A stretch of 64,000 bases of DNA, from positions 2,480,001 through 2,544,000 of the forward strand of contig NZ_CP060634.1 of assembly GCF_014337195.1 (NCBI RefSeq), written 5' to 3'. The notes beneath the pieces are model-generated. The model was given only the letters and a program-made list of their open reading frames with translations. It did no database searches and had not been told where the DNA came from. The position numbers and the translations under genes are program-made. Positions 7,455 to 17,400 of this stretch are shown here, piece after piece (within the stretch, counting starts at the first letter, position 1; each line of letters starts with the position of its first letter). The stretch comes from Qiania dongpingensis (GTDB lineage: Bacteria; Bacillota; Clostridia; Lachnospirales; Lachnospiraceae).

Positions 7455-8478
7455 ATGGTATCAGGAAACGGAGGACCAGCATGATGTCTTTCTGGCGGGC
7501 CGCATCCGTCTGGTGCGGAACCTGGAGCATTATCCCTTTCCGGTGAAGCTTACGGAAGAGGACGGCGCGGAGCTGGTAGGCAAACTGGAAAATGGACTGA
7601 AAGATATCGGTTCGGTAGATAAGCGGATCTTTCATACGATTCCCCTGTCAGCGATGGGGACGGAGGAGAAAGAGGCGTTAAAAGAGCGCCGTGCCATAAA
7701 CGGGGCCGGAGTGGAGAAAAAGGGCCCGGAAAGCCTGCTGCTGTCGGAAGATGAGACGGTCAGCATTACGCTGGACGGAGAGGATCACATCCGGCTCCAG
7801 TGCTTTTCGCATAAAGTAGATCTGAACGGACTGTGGAACGAGGCCAGCCGTCTGGATGATTATATCAACGAGCGGTTTGCCTACGCATTCCATGAAAAAT
7901 ACGGATACCTGACGGCCTACCCCACCAACGTGGGGACGGGCCTGCGGGCGGCGGTGACGCTGCATCTTCCCATGCTTTCAGCCGGGAAACAGTTCGGCAA
8001 GCTGGTGAGCGAGATGAGCCGCTTCGGGGTCTCTGTCCAGGGACTCTATGGGGAAGGGAGCGAAAACTACGGTTCCCTTTATGAAGTGTCCAACCAGAAA
8101 ACGCTGGGGCAGACCGAAGAAGAGATCATAGCACTGGTACAGCAGATGGCGGACCGCCTGGCGGCCAGTGAACGAAAGGTAAAATCGCTGACGCTCCGGA
8201 ACCACAGGCTGGATCTGGAGGATGAGATATATAAATCCTATGGTGTCCTGAGATATGCGAAGAAACTTTCTGTAAAGGAAGCGATGACATATCTTTCTCA
8301 GGTGCGGGTAGGAGAGATGGAAGGACTTTTGCAGCTTGAGAAGCCCTTGAATTTCTACGGGCTCATGATGGAGATACAGCCAACGAATATGAAGCTGCTG
8401 GCGCCGGAAAATGAAAAGACAGACTTAAAGCAGGCCAGGGCGTCCTACATCCGGTCCATGCTGCCGGAGCTGGTCTGA
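7441..8478 (+). CDS. mcsB: Protein arginine kinase McsB
   Basis: 345 residues, typical size. It is related to creatine/arginine (guanido) kinases and phosphorylates arginine in misfolded or regulatory proteins, marking them for ClpCP. The phosphagen-kinase core is evident: VFLAGRIRLVRNLEHYPFP near the N-terminus, CFSHKVDLNGLWNEAS in the middle, then YGYLTAYPTNVGTGLRAAV, the substrate-loop block. The C-terminal part contains SYGVLRYAKKLSVKEAM. The start codon lies inside the 3' end of mcsA; ATG 7447 is a close alternative. clpC follows after 17 nt. Confidence 0.95.
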   Translation: MQMLKWYQETEDQHDVFLAGRIRLVRNLEHYPFPVKLTEEDGAELVGKLENGLKDIGSVDKRIFHTIPLSAMGTEEKEALKERRAINGAGVEKKGPESLLLSEDETVSITLDGEDHIRLQCFSHKVDLNGLWNEASRLDDYINERFAYAFHEKYGYLTAYPTNVGTGLRAAVTLHLPMLSAGKQFGKLVSEMSRFGVSVQGLYGEGSENYGSLYEVSNQKTLGQTEEEIIALVQQMADRLAASERKVKSLTLRNHRLDLEDEIYKSYGVLRYAKKLSVKEAMTYLSQVRVGEMEGLLQLEKPLNFYGLMMEIQPTNMKLLAPENEKTDLKQARASYIRSMLPELV

Positions 8479-8495
8479 AGAAATAGGAGGAAAAT

Positions 8496-10940
8496 ATGTA
8501 CAACAACAGATTTTCAAATAAAGCAGAGGAAGCGCTTCAGCTGGCCGTGGGAATGGCGGAGGCTCTGGGGCAGGGATATGTGGGCACCGAGCATATCCTC
8601 CTGGGGCTTATCCGTGAAGGAAGCAGCGCGGCGGCCCAGGTACTTTCCAGTCACGGGATAGAGGAAGAACGGGTGCTGGCTCTGGTCCAGCAGCTGATCG
8701 CCCCGATGACGCCGGTGCATATGGCCGACCGGGGAGGATATTCACCCCGCGCCGCCAGGGTGCTGGAGAACAGCTATCGGGAGGCCGTACAATTTAAGTC
8801 CCCGCTGATCGGGACTGAGCACATCCTGATTGCAATGCTCAAGGACAGTGACTGTTCTGCCACACGGCTTCTGAATACCATGAACGTGAACATCCAGAGG
8901 ATGTACGTGGACCTTCTGGCTACCATGGGAGCGGATGCCAGTCAGTATAAGGACGAGCTGGAGGGAAAAGGCAAGGGGCAGGAAAAAAGTGCGACACCCA
9001 CGCTGGACAATTACAGCCGAGATCTGACTGCTCTTGCAAAGGAAGGAAAGCTCGATCCGGTCATTGGAAGAGAGCACGAGATCGAAAGAGTGATTCAGAT
9101 TCTCAGCCGCCGGACAAAGAACAATCCCTGCCTGATCGGCGAACCTGGCGTGGGCAAGACCGCCATCGCGGAAGGTCTGGCAGGAAAGATTGTGGAAGGA
9201 AATGTGCCGGATACGGTAAAGGGAAAGCGCGTGATGACGCTGGACCTGTCCGGAATGGTCGCCGGTTCCAAATACCGCGGTGAGTTTGAAGAAAGAATCA
9301 AGAATGTACTAAAGGAAGTGCGGGCAGACGGCAACGTCCTTTTGTTCATTGATGAGATACACACCATCATCGGAGCCGGAGGAGCGGAGGGAGCCATAGA
9401 CGCGTCCAATATCCTGAAGCCTTCTCTGGCCAGGGGCGAGATTCAGCTGATCGGAGCTACGACCATTGACGAATATCGGAAATATATCGAGAAGGACGCG
9501 GCCCTGGAGAGAAGGTTCCAGCCGGTGATGGTAGAAGAGCCTTCGGCGGAGGAAGCGATTTCCATTTTAAGGGGGCTTAAATCCAAATACGAGGAGCATC
9601 ATCAGGTGACGATCACAGAAGATGCCATCCAGGCGGCGGTGAATCTGTCGGCCCGGTATATCAACGACCGGTTTCTGCCCGATAAGGCCATCGACCTGAT
9701 CGACGAGGCATCCTCGAAGGTGCGGCTGACTACCTTTGTGGAGCCGGAGGAGATAAAAAAGCTGGAAGAGGATATTGCCCAGCTGGAGGAGCAGAAGGTC
9801 GCGGCTATTCAGACGGAAGCTTACGAAAAAGCCGGCGAGATCAAGAAGAAGCAGCAGAAGAAGAAGGAACGTCAGGAAAAGATTCTGCTCAAATGGGAAA
9901 AAGAGAAGAGCAGCAAAAAGCTCTATGTTACAGAAAATGAGATTGCCGATGTCGTGTCCGGCTGGACGAAGATACCGGTGAAAAAGCTGGAAGAAGGAGA
10001 GGCAGAGCGCCTTAAGAATCTGGAAAGTATCCTCCACGAAAGAGTGGTAGGGCAGGAAGAAGCCGTGGTGGCGGTATCAAAGGCCATCCGCCGCGGGCGC
10101 GTGGGCCTTAAGGATCCGAAGCGTCCGATCGGTTCGTTTTTGTTCCTGGGACCTACCGGCGTAGGAAAAACAGAGCTTTCGAAAGCGCTGGCGGAGGCCA
10201 TGTTCGGTACGGAAAACGCTATGATACGGGTCGATATGTCAGAGTACATGGAGAAGCACAGCGTATCCAAAATGGTTGGATCGCCGCCAGGATATGTGGG
10301 CTATGACGAAGGCGGGCAGCTCAGCGAAAAGGTCCGCCGGAATCCGTATTCTGTGATACTTTTTGATGAGATAGAGAAGGCGCATCCCGACGTGTTCAAT
10401 ATTCTGCTCCAGGTCCTGGACGACGGACATATAACAGATGCCCAGGGCAGAAAAATAGATTTCAAGAATACGGTGCTCATTATGACGTCCAATGCAGGGG
10501 CGGCGCGGATCATTGAGCCGAAAAAGCTTGGCTTTGGAGCCGCCAGCACGGATAAAGAGGACTATGAATTTATGAAGAGCGGAGTGATGGAAGAGGTCCG
10601 GCGAATCTTTAAGCCGGAATTCCTGAACAGGATTGACGAGACGATCGTATTCCATGCTCTGACCAAGGAGGACATGGGACAGATCGTGGACATCATGATG
10701 AAGGGACTCTGCAGCAGGACGAAGGAGCAGATGGACATCACTCTGGTAATGGATGACACAGCGAAGGCCTGGATCATTGACAAAGGGTATGATCAAAAAT
10801 ACGGCGCCCGGCCGCTGCGCCGGACGATCCAGAGCGAGATCGAGGATAAACTGGCGGAAGAGATTCTGGACGGCGCCGTGAAAAAGGGAGATACGGTTTC
10901 CGTAACGGTAGAGGATGGAAAACTGAAATTTTCTGTTTAA
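8496..10940 (+). CDS. clpC: ATP-dependent Clp protease ATP-binding subunit ClpC
   Basis: 814 residues, the expected ClpC length. It is a Hsp100 unfoldase that feeds substrates, including arginine-phosphorylated proteins, to ClpP. Order of parts: two Clp_N repeats (about 5-145), AAA module 1 with GEPGVGKT (about 214-221) and LLFIDEIHT, a middle domain with a UVR-like coiled coil (about 415-470), AAA module 2 with GPTGVGKT (about 552-559) and [14 protein letters not shown], and the C-terminal D2-small domain with [14 protein letters not shown] precedes ATG 8496 by 6 nt. It is the last gene of the regulator-mcsA-mcsB-clpC unit; no hairpin terminator is obvious after it. Confidence 0.98.
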   Translation: MYNNRFSNKAEEALQLAVGMAEALGQGYVGTEHILLGLIREGSSAAAQVLSSHGIEEERVLALVQQLIAPMTPVHMADRGGYSPRAARVLENSYREAVQFKSPLIGTEHILIAMLKDSDCSATRLLNTMNVNIQRMYVDLLATMGADASQYKDELEGKGKGQEKSATPTLDNYSRDLTALAKEGKLDPVIGREHEIERVIQILSRRTKNNPCLIGEPGVGKTAIAEGLAGKIVEGNVPDTVKGKRVMTLDLSGMVAGSKYRGEFEERIKNVLKEVRADGNVLLFIDEIHTIIGAGGAEGAIDASNILKPSLARGEIQLIGATTIDEYRKYIEKDAALERRFQPVMVEEPSAEEAISILRGLKSKYEEHHQVTITEDAIQAAVNLSARYINDRFLPDKAIDLIDEASSKVRLTTFVEPEEIKKLEEDIAQLEEQKVAAIQTEAYEKAGEIKKKQQKKKERQEKILLKWEKEKSSKKLYVTENEIADVVSGWTKIPVKKLEEGEAERLKNLESILHERVVGQEEAVVAVSKAIRRGRVGLKDPKRPIGSFLFLGPTGVGKTELSKALAEAMFGTENAMIRVDMSEYMEKHSVSKMVGSPPGYVGYDEGGQLSEKVRRNPYSVILFDEIEKAHPDVFNILLQVLDDGHITDAQGRKIDFKNTVLIMTSNAGAARIIEPKKLGFGAASTDKEDYEFMKSGVMEEVRRIFKPEFLNRIDETIVFHALTKEDMGQIVDIMMKGLCSRTKEQMDITLVMDDTAKAWIIDKGYDQKYGARPLRRTIQSEIEDKLAEEILDGAVKKGDTVSVTVEDGKLKFSV

Positions 10941-10968
10941 ACGTCTGGTAAAAAGTCGAATTCTATAC

Positions 10969-10974
10969 TATAAT
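10969..10974 (+). promoter_or_regulatory. Candidate -10 element for the small unknown gene
   Basis: A consensus TATAAT lies 42 bp before ATG 11017. The -35 region (TGGTAA at a 17-bp spacing) matches poorly, so only the -10 is persuasive. Confidence 0.4.
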
Positions 10975-11016
10975 GAAACCAGTATTTTAGTGACGAAAAC
11001 ATCGGGAGGATGAATC

Positions 11017-11430
11017 ATGCCAGCAGTAAAGGAATTAATACGCACAGAACAAAATGGTACACTCAGCTTTGGAGACTACACACTGGGCGCAAAGTCGAAG
11101 CTTCAGGATTATGAATTCAACGGCGATCTATATAAGGTAAAGACGTATTGTGACATCACAAAGCTGGAGCGGAACGGCATGTTTGTCTATGAATCGGTTC
11201 CGGGGACAGCAGTGAATGAGTTTGAAGCGGATGATACGGGAGTGCATTTCATTGTGGAAGGCAGTCAGGACGCTCAGATCACGCTGGAACTGGAGGATGA
11301 CACGGAGTACGACGTGCGGATCGGCGAAGAAGATGCCGGTATGATCAAGGCTAATATGAGCGGAAAGCTGACGCTGAGCGTGGAGCTTTCTGAGGGAGAA
11401 TCCACAGTGGTTGAAGTGAAAAAAAGATAG
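11017..11430 (+). CDS. Conserved-looking small acidic protein of unknown function
   Basis: 137 residues, no signal peptide, no membrane segment. The first half is mixed alpha/beta (SFGDYTLGAKSKLQDYEF, then LYKVKTYCDITKLERNGMFV). The second half looks all-beta and acidic (ITLELEDDTEYDVRIGEED). I do not recognise a catalytic motif. My memory is that homologues in Lachnospiraceae are sometimes labelled endosialidase, but nothing here supports an enzyme. A GGGAGGA site sits 7 nt before ATG 11017. It stands between clpC and radA with its own -10 and a strong terminator after it, so it is probably a single-gene unit. Confidence 0.75.
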   Translation: MPAVKELIRTEQNGTLSFGDYTLGAKSKLQDYEFNGDLYKVKTYCDITKLERNGMFVYESVPGTAVNEFEADDTGVHFIVEGSQDAQITLELEDDTEYDVRIGEEDAGMIKANMSGKLTLSVELSEGESTVVEVKKR

Positions 11431-11483
11431 GACAGCCGGGACTGCAGTGGTAATAGAAACAGTCGGAATTGTTTTTCATCAGG

Positions 11484-11528
11484 CTGCCGCGGGGCTTTGA
11501 GAAGCCTGCGGCAGTTTGTTTTATTTTA
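11484..11528 (+). terminator. Strong intrinsic terminator
   Basis: CTGCCGC (11484-11490) pairs with GCGGCAG (11508-11514), with an inner GGGCTT/AAGCCT extension. The T-rich tail TTTGTTTTATTTTA follows. radA starts at 11545, so radA needs its own or read-through transcription. Confidence 0.88.
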
Positions 11529-11544
11529 TAGGAACGGAGCTAGT

Positions 11545-12936
11545 ATGGCAAAAGCGAGAGCAACGGTATTTTTCTGTAAGGAATGTGGATATGAATCCGC
11601 TAAATGGATGGGCCAGTGTCCTGGGTGCCGGGAATGGAACACCTTTGTGGAAGCGCCTACTGCGAAGAAGGCGTCCCCGGCGAGAGGCCTGGGAGCCGGA
11701 TCCGCGGGTACAGGCGCCGCCATGGAAAGGCGTCCCCAGAAGCTGTCGGAGATCCAGTCGGCCATGGAGGCAAGGATGAGCACGGGCATGGAGGAGCTGG
11801 ACCGCGTTCTGGGAGGGGGGCTTGTAGGAGGTTCCCTGATTCTGGTGGGAGGAGATCCGGGCATCGGAAAGTCGACCCTCCTTCTCCAGGTATGCCGGAA
11901 CCTGGCGGAATCAGGGCATAAGATCCTTTACATTTCCGGAGAAGAATCTCTCAGCCAGATCAAGCTCAGGGCTGACAGGCTGGGGACCTTCAGCGGAGAG
12001 CTGTCTTTTTTGTGCGAGACCAGCCTGGAGCTGATCTCGGATGTGATTATTGAGGAAAGGCCGGAGGCGGTGGTCATCGACTCTATTCAGACCATGTACC
12101 GGGAGGATGCCGGCACCGCGCCGGGCAGCGTGGGGCAGGTCCGGGAATCCACGAATACGCTGCTCCAGCTGGCAAAGGGGAACGACATCACGATCTTCAT
12201 CGTGGGACATGTTACCAAAGAAGGGACTGTGGCAGGGCCCAGGATGCTGGAGCATATGGTGGATACGGTCCTTTATTTCGAAGGAGAGAGGAACGCTTCT
12301 TACCGGATTCTGCGTGGAGTGAAGAACCGGTTTGGATCCACCAATGAGATCGGAGTATTTGAGATGCGGGGAGACGGGCTTGCGGAGGTCCCGAATCCTT
12401 CCGAATATATGCTGAGCGGAAAACCGGTGGGGGCATCGGGATCTGTGACGGCCTGCTCCATGGAGGGGACAAGGCCTGTGCTTTTGGAGATCCAGGCTCT
12501 CGTCTGCCGCACGAATTTCGGTATGCCCAGAAGGACGGCGGCCGGGACAGATTATAACCGTGTCAATCTGCTGATCGCTGTTTTGGAAAAACGTGCAGGG
12601 CTTCGCCTTTCCGACTGTGACGCCTACGTGAATATAGCCGGAGGCCTTAAAGTCAATGAGCCTTCTTTGGACCTGGGGATCGTCATGGCGCTGGCTTCCA
12701 GCCACCGGGACATTCCGGTGGACGACAGCATGATGGTTTTCGGTGAGGTGGGCCTCTCCGGTGAAGTGCGCGCGGTCAGTATGGTAGAAAAAAGGGTACA
12801 GGAGGCGGCTAAGCTGGGCTTTACCTCCTGTGTCCTTCCCAGAGTGTGTCTGGGGCGGATCCAGGAGCCGCCCGCGGGCCTTAAGCTAATCGGAGTCGGC
12901 AATGTCCAGGAGGCCATTGACCTGATCGCCCGCTGA
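11545..12936 (+). CDS. radA: DNA repair protein RadA
   Basis: 463 residues. It processes recombination intermediates as a DnaB-like helicase. Domains in order: a C4 zinc ribbon (CKECGYESAKWMGQCPGC, about 10-27), a RecA-like ATPase with GGDPGIGKST (about 102-111), the RadA-specific KNRFG motif (about 259-263), and a Lon-like C-terminal domain containing DLGIVMALASS. A TTG further upstream (11497) is in frame but lies in the terminator hairpin; ATG 11545 has GGAACGGAG before it and starts with the family's MAKA. Its TGA (12934-12936) directly abuts the stop codon of the convergent gene on the other strand. Confidence 0.97.
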   Translation: MAKARATVFFCKECGYESAKWMGQCPGCREWNTFVEAPTAKKASPARGLGAGSAGTGAAMERRPQKLSEIQSAMEARMSTGMEELDRVLGGGLVGGSLILVGGDPGIGKSTLLLQVCRNLAESGHKILYISGEESLSQIKLRADRLGTFSGELSFLCETSLELISDVIIEERPEAVVIDSIQTMYREDAGTAPGSVGQVRESTNTLLQLAKGNDITIFIVGHVTKEGTVAGPRMLEHMVDTVLYFEGERNASYRILRGVKNRFGSTNEIGVFEMRGDGLAEVPNPSEYMLSGKPVGASGSVTACSMEGTRPVLLEIQALVCRTNFGMPRRTAAGTDYNRVNLLIAVLEKRAGLRLSDCDAYVNIAGGLKVNEPSLDLGIVMALASSHRDIPVDDSMMVFGEVGLSGEVRAVSMVEKRVQEAAKLGFTSCVLPRVCLGRIQEPPAGLKLIGVGNVQEAIDLIAR

Positions 12937-13491
12937 TCAGAATAGTTTCATGAAAGCCAGGACTATGAGCAGGACTCCGCTGATCCAGCAAAGATTTGCT
13001 TCGGAATGGCGGGAAACGGCGCGCCCCAGGAAGCTTCCTCCCAGTATGGCTGCTATGCCCATGAGAAACGTCGCGAGTATGGCTGCGATGATATGGGCCG
13101 GCGATACGCCGGCTCCGATACCGGCCGCCACGCTGTCAATGGAAAGGGCGGCGCCCAGAGGGACCGCTTCTGCCGGCGAAAGTATATTGTCTTTGTCCTT
13201 ATTAGCCTGTTCGGCTTGTTTTTTACAAGATTTATCGAATAATTTGATTATCCCGAGAATAAACAGGATTAAGAAGCTGATGTCATTGGTCAGACTTTGA
13301 GGAAGAAGCCCGCTCAGAAGGTTTCCTGCCAGCAGCGCTGCGGCCAGGGTGAGACTGGATATGGCGGCAAGGATGCCGATGGAGGCCGCGGGTATCCGGA
13401 TGCGGCCCATCCCATAGGCGAAGCTGGCGGCAAAGGTGTCAACGGAGAGCGCGGCAGCCAGTACAATTATCTCTAAAATGATCGCTGTCAT
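12937..13491 (-). CDS. MntP/YtaF-family membrane protein (putative manganese efflux or sporulation membrane protein)
   Basis: 184 residues, six predicted membrane helices in two repeated halves. Each half carries an Asp-containing signature: AAALSVDTFAASFAYG near the N-terminus and GAALSIDSVAAGIGAGV after the charged loop. This is the pattern of MntP Mn2+ exporters and of the related sporulation protein YtaF. The hydrophilic loop between helices 3 and 4 (KSCKKQAEQANKDKDN) resembles YtaF more than E. coli MntP. The ATG at 13491 is chosen because hydrophobic sequence starts there; the longer frame upstream is poor in family features. No Mn riboswitch is visible in the short gap to the divergent HAD gene. 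Confidence 0.8.
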   Translation of the reverse strand: MTAIILEIIVLAAALSVDTFAASFAYGMGRIRIPAASIGILAAISSLTLAAALLAGNLLSGLLPQSLTNDISFLILFILGIIKLFDKSCKKQAEQANKDKDNILSPAEAVPLGAALSIDSVAAGIGAGVSPAHIIAAILATFLMGIAAILGGSFLGRAVSRHSEANLCWISGVLLIVLAFMKLF

Positions 13492-13582
13492 GGATAAACA
13501 CCAAGAATATCGTTTGTTTGTATGGTATTCCGGAAGAATCACCCGGGTGCAGGGACAAGAGAAGAAGGAGACGTGATTTCCA

Positions 13583-14434
13583 ATGAAAGAATGCCGATGT
13601 ATCGCACTGGATCTGGACGGAACCCTTTTGGCGGGGGACGGAACCCTTTCCAAAGAGAGCAGAGAGGCCCTCACGGCGGCCATAGAAGCGGGCGTGCATG
13701 TGGTGGTGGCCAGCGGAAGGGCCTATTCCACACTTCCGGGAGCAGTACTGTCCATTCCCGGTATTGAATATGCGATCACCTCCAATGGGGCGGCTGTCTA
13801 CCGGGTACCCACATCGGAGTGTATCTGCGTACATAAGCTCCGCCGGGAGGCTGTGGAGGCCGTCCTGTCCCTGGTGGGGGAGGCTGTGGAAGAGCCTTTG
13901 TATGAGGCATTTGTAGATGGGACAGCTTATGCTCCGGCAGAATACGTGGCGGACCCTGAGGCCTTTGGCGCCGATGAAAGAGCGGCGGCATACGTGAGAG
14001 CGACCAGGAAGCCCTGCCGGGACATGCTTGATTTTCTATATAGCCATCTGGAGGAGCTGGACAGCCTGGACCTGATCGTCAATGACCAGCAGGAAAAACG
14101 GCGGATATGGGCTCTTCTGGAAAAATATGTGCCGAATGTGTATATAACGGCATCTGTGCCGAGATTTTTGGAAATATCCGACGAGGCTTCCGGAAAAGCC
14201 TCTGCTTTGGCCTTTGTCCTGGAACGGCTGGGACTCGGACCGGAACAGGCGGCGGCATTCGGGAACGCCGATAATGATGCGGACATGCTGGCTTATGCCG
14301 GGCTGGGGGTCGCGGTGGAAAACGCCACGGAGGCATGCCGGGCGGCGGCAGACCGGATAGGGGCATCCAATGACGAGGACGGTGCGGCCAGGGAGATAAG
14401 AAGGATATTAGCGGAAGCGGCCAGAGGACTGTGA
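13583..14434 (+). CDS. Cof-type HAD-superfamily phosphatase
   Basis: 283 residues. The HAD catalytic motif I is LDLDGTLLAGDG at the N-terminus. The type IIB (Cof) cap is in the middle, a Lys-containing SGKASAL segment forms motif III, and GNADNDADML is motif IV (slightly unlike the usual GDxxND). Such enzymes remove phosphate from sugar phosphates or FMN-like compounds; the substrate is unknown here. GAAGGAGA lies upstream of ATG 13583 with a somewhat long spacing. The sensor kinase gene starts 31 nt after its stop, so the two may be co-transcribed. Confidence 0.92.
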   Translation: MKECRCIALDLDGTLLAGDGTLSKESREALTAAIEAGVHVVVASGRAYSTLPGAVLSIPGIEYAITSNGAAVYRVPTSECICVHKLRREAVEAVLSLVGEAVEEPLYEAFVDGTAYAPAEYVADPEAFGADERAAAYVRATRKPCRDMLDFLYSHLEELDSLDLIVNDQQEKRRIWALLEKYVPNVYITASVPRFLEISDEASGKASALAFVLERLGLGPEQAAAFGNADNDADMLAYAGLGVAVENATEACRAAADRIGASNDEDGAAREIRRILAEAARGL

Positions 14435-14465
14435 ACGGAATACCAATGAGGGAAAGAGGAAGCGT

Positions 14466-17400
14466 ATGGACGTGAGGACAGAAGTGATACAGTTTGCCAG
14501 AAAAATGATGAGGCTGCATTATTGCGAGAATGACGTGGAAGGCGTCATCGGCATGTTTGCGCCGGATATTGTCTGGATAGGGGCGGGAGAAGGGCAGCAG
14601 GCCTCCGGTTTCGAGGCTGTGTCTGGATTTTTCCGGCGGTTCAAAAATGAGATTCCGGAGTGCAGGATCTGGGATGATCAGTATGAAGTGCAGAAAGCCG
14701 CGGAGGATCTTTATATCTGTACCGGAATCATGTGGGTGGCCACAGTCCCCAGGACGAAGATGTATCTGAAGGTCCATCAGCGGGTGACGTTTGCCGTAAA
14801 AAAGCTTGACGGGGAATGGAAGTGCTCTTATCTGCACTGCTCCAATCCTTATCAGGAAATGGTGGAGGACGAGCTGTTCCCGGAAAAAATCGGCCAGCAT
14901 ACCTACGAGTATATCCAGGAAAGGCTGAATGCTCTGGAGACGGAAAAAGTCCGGAAAGCACAGCAGCTGGACGTGATCATGTCTTCAATCTCAGGCGGAC
15001 TGAAAATGAGCCTGGATGATGAACTCTACACCTATGCCTTTGTCAGCGAAGAGGCAGCAGGCCTGTTCGGCTATACGGTAGAAGAGTTTTTGGAGGTGAC
15101 CGGAGGGAACGCTTTCGGAGCCGTTTATCCGCCGGATGTCCCTCGGGTGACTCAGGAATGTGTGGAGGCTTTTCAGGACGGAAAAAGCAGCTATGCCATC
15201 AAGTACCGGGTCCGCTGTAAGGACGGGGGTGTCAAATGGATTCTGGACAGCGGAAAAAAGGTGAAAAATGACGACGGTACCGTGGTCATCAACAGTCTTT
15301 ATCTGGATGTGAGCAAGGCAGAAGAGGATGAGAGAAGGATACGGGAGCAGAAGGAGCTGCTGGACAGTATCTATGATACGATTCCCTGCGGCATTTTCCG
15401 TTTTCTGCACGGCAGGGAAGAGCATGAGATCGTGGCCATGAACCGGGCGGCTCTAAATATCCTGGATTATGAGAGTGTGGAAGAATGTGTGGCGGACAGC
15501 TTCCGCGGAGTCGCGTCCCATGTGGTGCCGGAGGATCATCAGAACCTGTATGAGGTGTATGACAAGATCTGCCGTGACGGAGGACAGGCGGAGGTGGAGT
15601 ACCGGGTCCTGCGCAAAAGAGGTGAGATCCGTTGGGTCTCCTCCACGAATATGATGGTAGAAAAAAGAAACGGGATACCGGTCATCCAGCGGACATTGGT
15701 GGATATCACGGAAAGAAAACGCCTCCAGGAGCAGCTGGACAGAGAGCAGGAAATGTATCGGGCGGCGATGGAAAGCAGTTCGGATACCATATACGAATAC
15801 AGGGTGGATGAGGATCTGCTCGTCGCTTATGTGGCCTCTCGGGAACAGGAGAAAGGGGAGAATATCCTGCGCCTTGAGGTCCCGGGGTTTCGTGAACAGC
15901 TTTATCTCGGGAAATTTGCATACGCAGATGATATTCCGTTTGTTATGGAGACCATCTGCTGCGGAAAAACGCCGGAGGCGGAAGCGCGCGTCTATGATTA
16001 CCGGGGCGGGGAAAAGAAGCTCCGCTGGAACCGGGTGACCGGAAGGATGATACGGCATGAAGGGAAGCCTGCCAGAGTGGTGGGGACTCTGCGGGATATC
16101 CACGAAATGAAGCAGAGCATGTCGGAGAAGACGGAAGAGCTGCGCGTCAGCCAGATGACGCTTCAGGTGGTGAGCAATGTTTATGTCAGCATCTTTTATG
16201 TGGATCTGCTTCAGGATTCTTACTATGGGGTGAGGATACCGGAGGGCGCGGACACGATGGCGGTGCCGAAGCGGGGACGGTATTCGGAGATCATGTCCGG
16301 ATATATAAAGGATTTTGTAGTGCCGGAGGAACAGGAGCGGATGAAACAGTTCACCGCGGCCGCGGCGTCGGGAGAAGGGTTCCGAAACGGGAAAGACCAT
16401 ATGGAGATTGAGTTCAGGCAGAAGCGCGCGGAGGGAAAGCCGCCGGTCTGGCTGAGAATGGAAATAAACCTGGCGGCGGATATTGGAGGCAGGCCGGGCT
16501 ATATGGTCATCACATTTATCAACATAAGCGGAGAAAAATGCAGAGAGCTGGAAAAGCTTCTGGAGGAGCAGAAAGCCAAAGAAGCTTTGACTCAGGCTTA
16601 TGAAGCCGCGAATAAGGCAAATGAGGCAAAGAGCACATTCCTGTCGAGGATGTCCCACGATATCCGCACGCCTATGAACGCCATCATCGGCATGACCTCC
16701 ATAGCAGGAGCCCATTTGGGCGAACCGGATAAAATAGAGGACTGCCTGGATAAGATCAAGGTTTCCAGCCGTCATCTTCTCACTCTCATCAACGAAGTTC
16801 TAGACATGTCCAAAATAGAAAGCGGACGGGCTTCCCTGAAGGAATCGGCGTTCAGCATCCTGGATATGGTGGAAGAAGTGGAAGTTATGATGAAGCCGGA
16901 AATAGAGAAAAAGAGCCAGGTATTCCAGATGTCCATGAGGGATATTGTCCATGACTGTGTCCTCGGGGATATGGCCAGACTACAGCAGGTATTCATAAAC
17001 CTGTTGTCCAATGCGGTGAAATATACCCAGGAGAGAGGGACGATCTCCTTCCGGGCATTGGAAAAGCCCTCCAATATGGCGGGGGTCGGATGCTATGAAT
17101 TCCTGGTAGAGGACAACGGGATCGGCATGTCGGAGGAATTTCTGAAAAAGATATTCGAGCCCTTTGAGCGGGCTGAGGATTCCAGGGTCAGCAAAGCACA
17201 GGGCACCGGCCTGGGGACCTCCATTGCCCTCAACATCGTCCAGATGATGAACGGGACCATCGACGTTTCCAGCGAGTTGGGAAAAGGCTCTCTGTTCCGG
17301 GTGACGGTATATTTGAAGATCTGGACGAAAAATGAAAACTGGGAATACAAAGAGGCATTTGAAGAAAGACAGGGCGGCAGCTTCTGTCTGCTCGAGAATA

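Noticed and set aside
10239..10796. Long antisense frames in clpC, uvrA and the sensor kinase
   Set aside because: High-GC third positions create these; the plus-strand proteins have full family motifs.
13492..13582. Possible manganese riboswitch before the MntP/YtaF-like gene
   Set aside because: The gap is only about 90 bp, shared with a divergent gene, and lacks the conserved yybP-ykoY elements.
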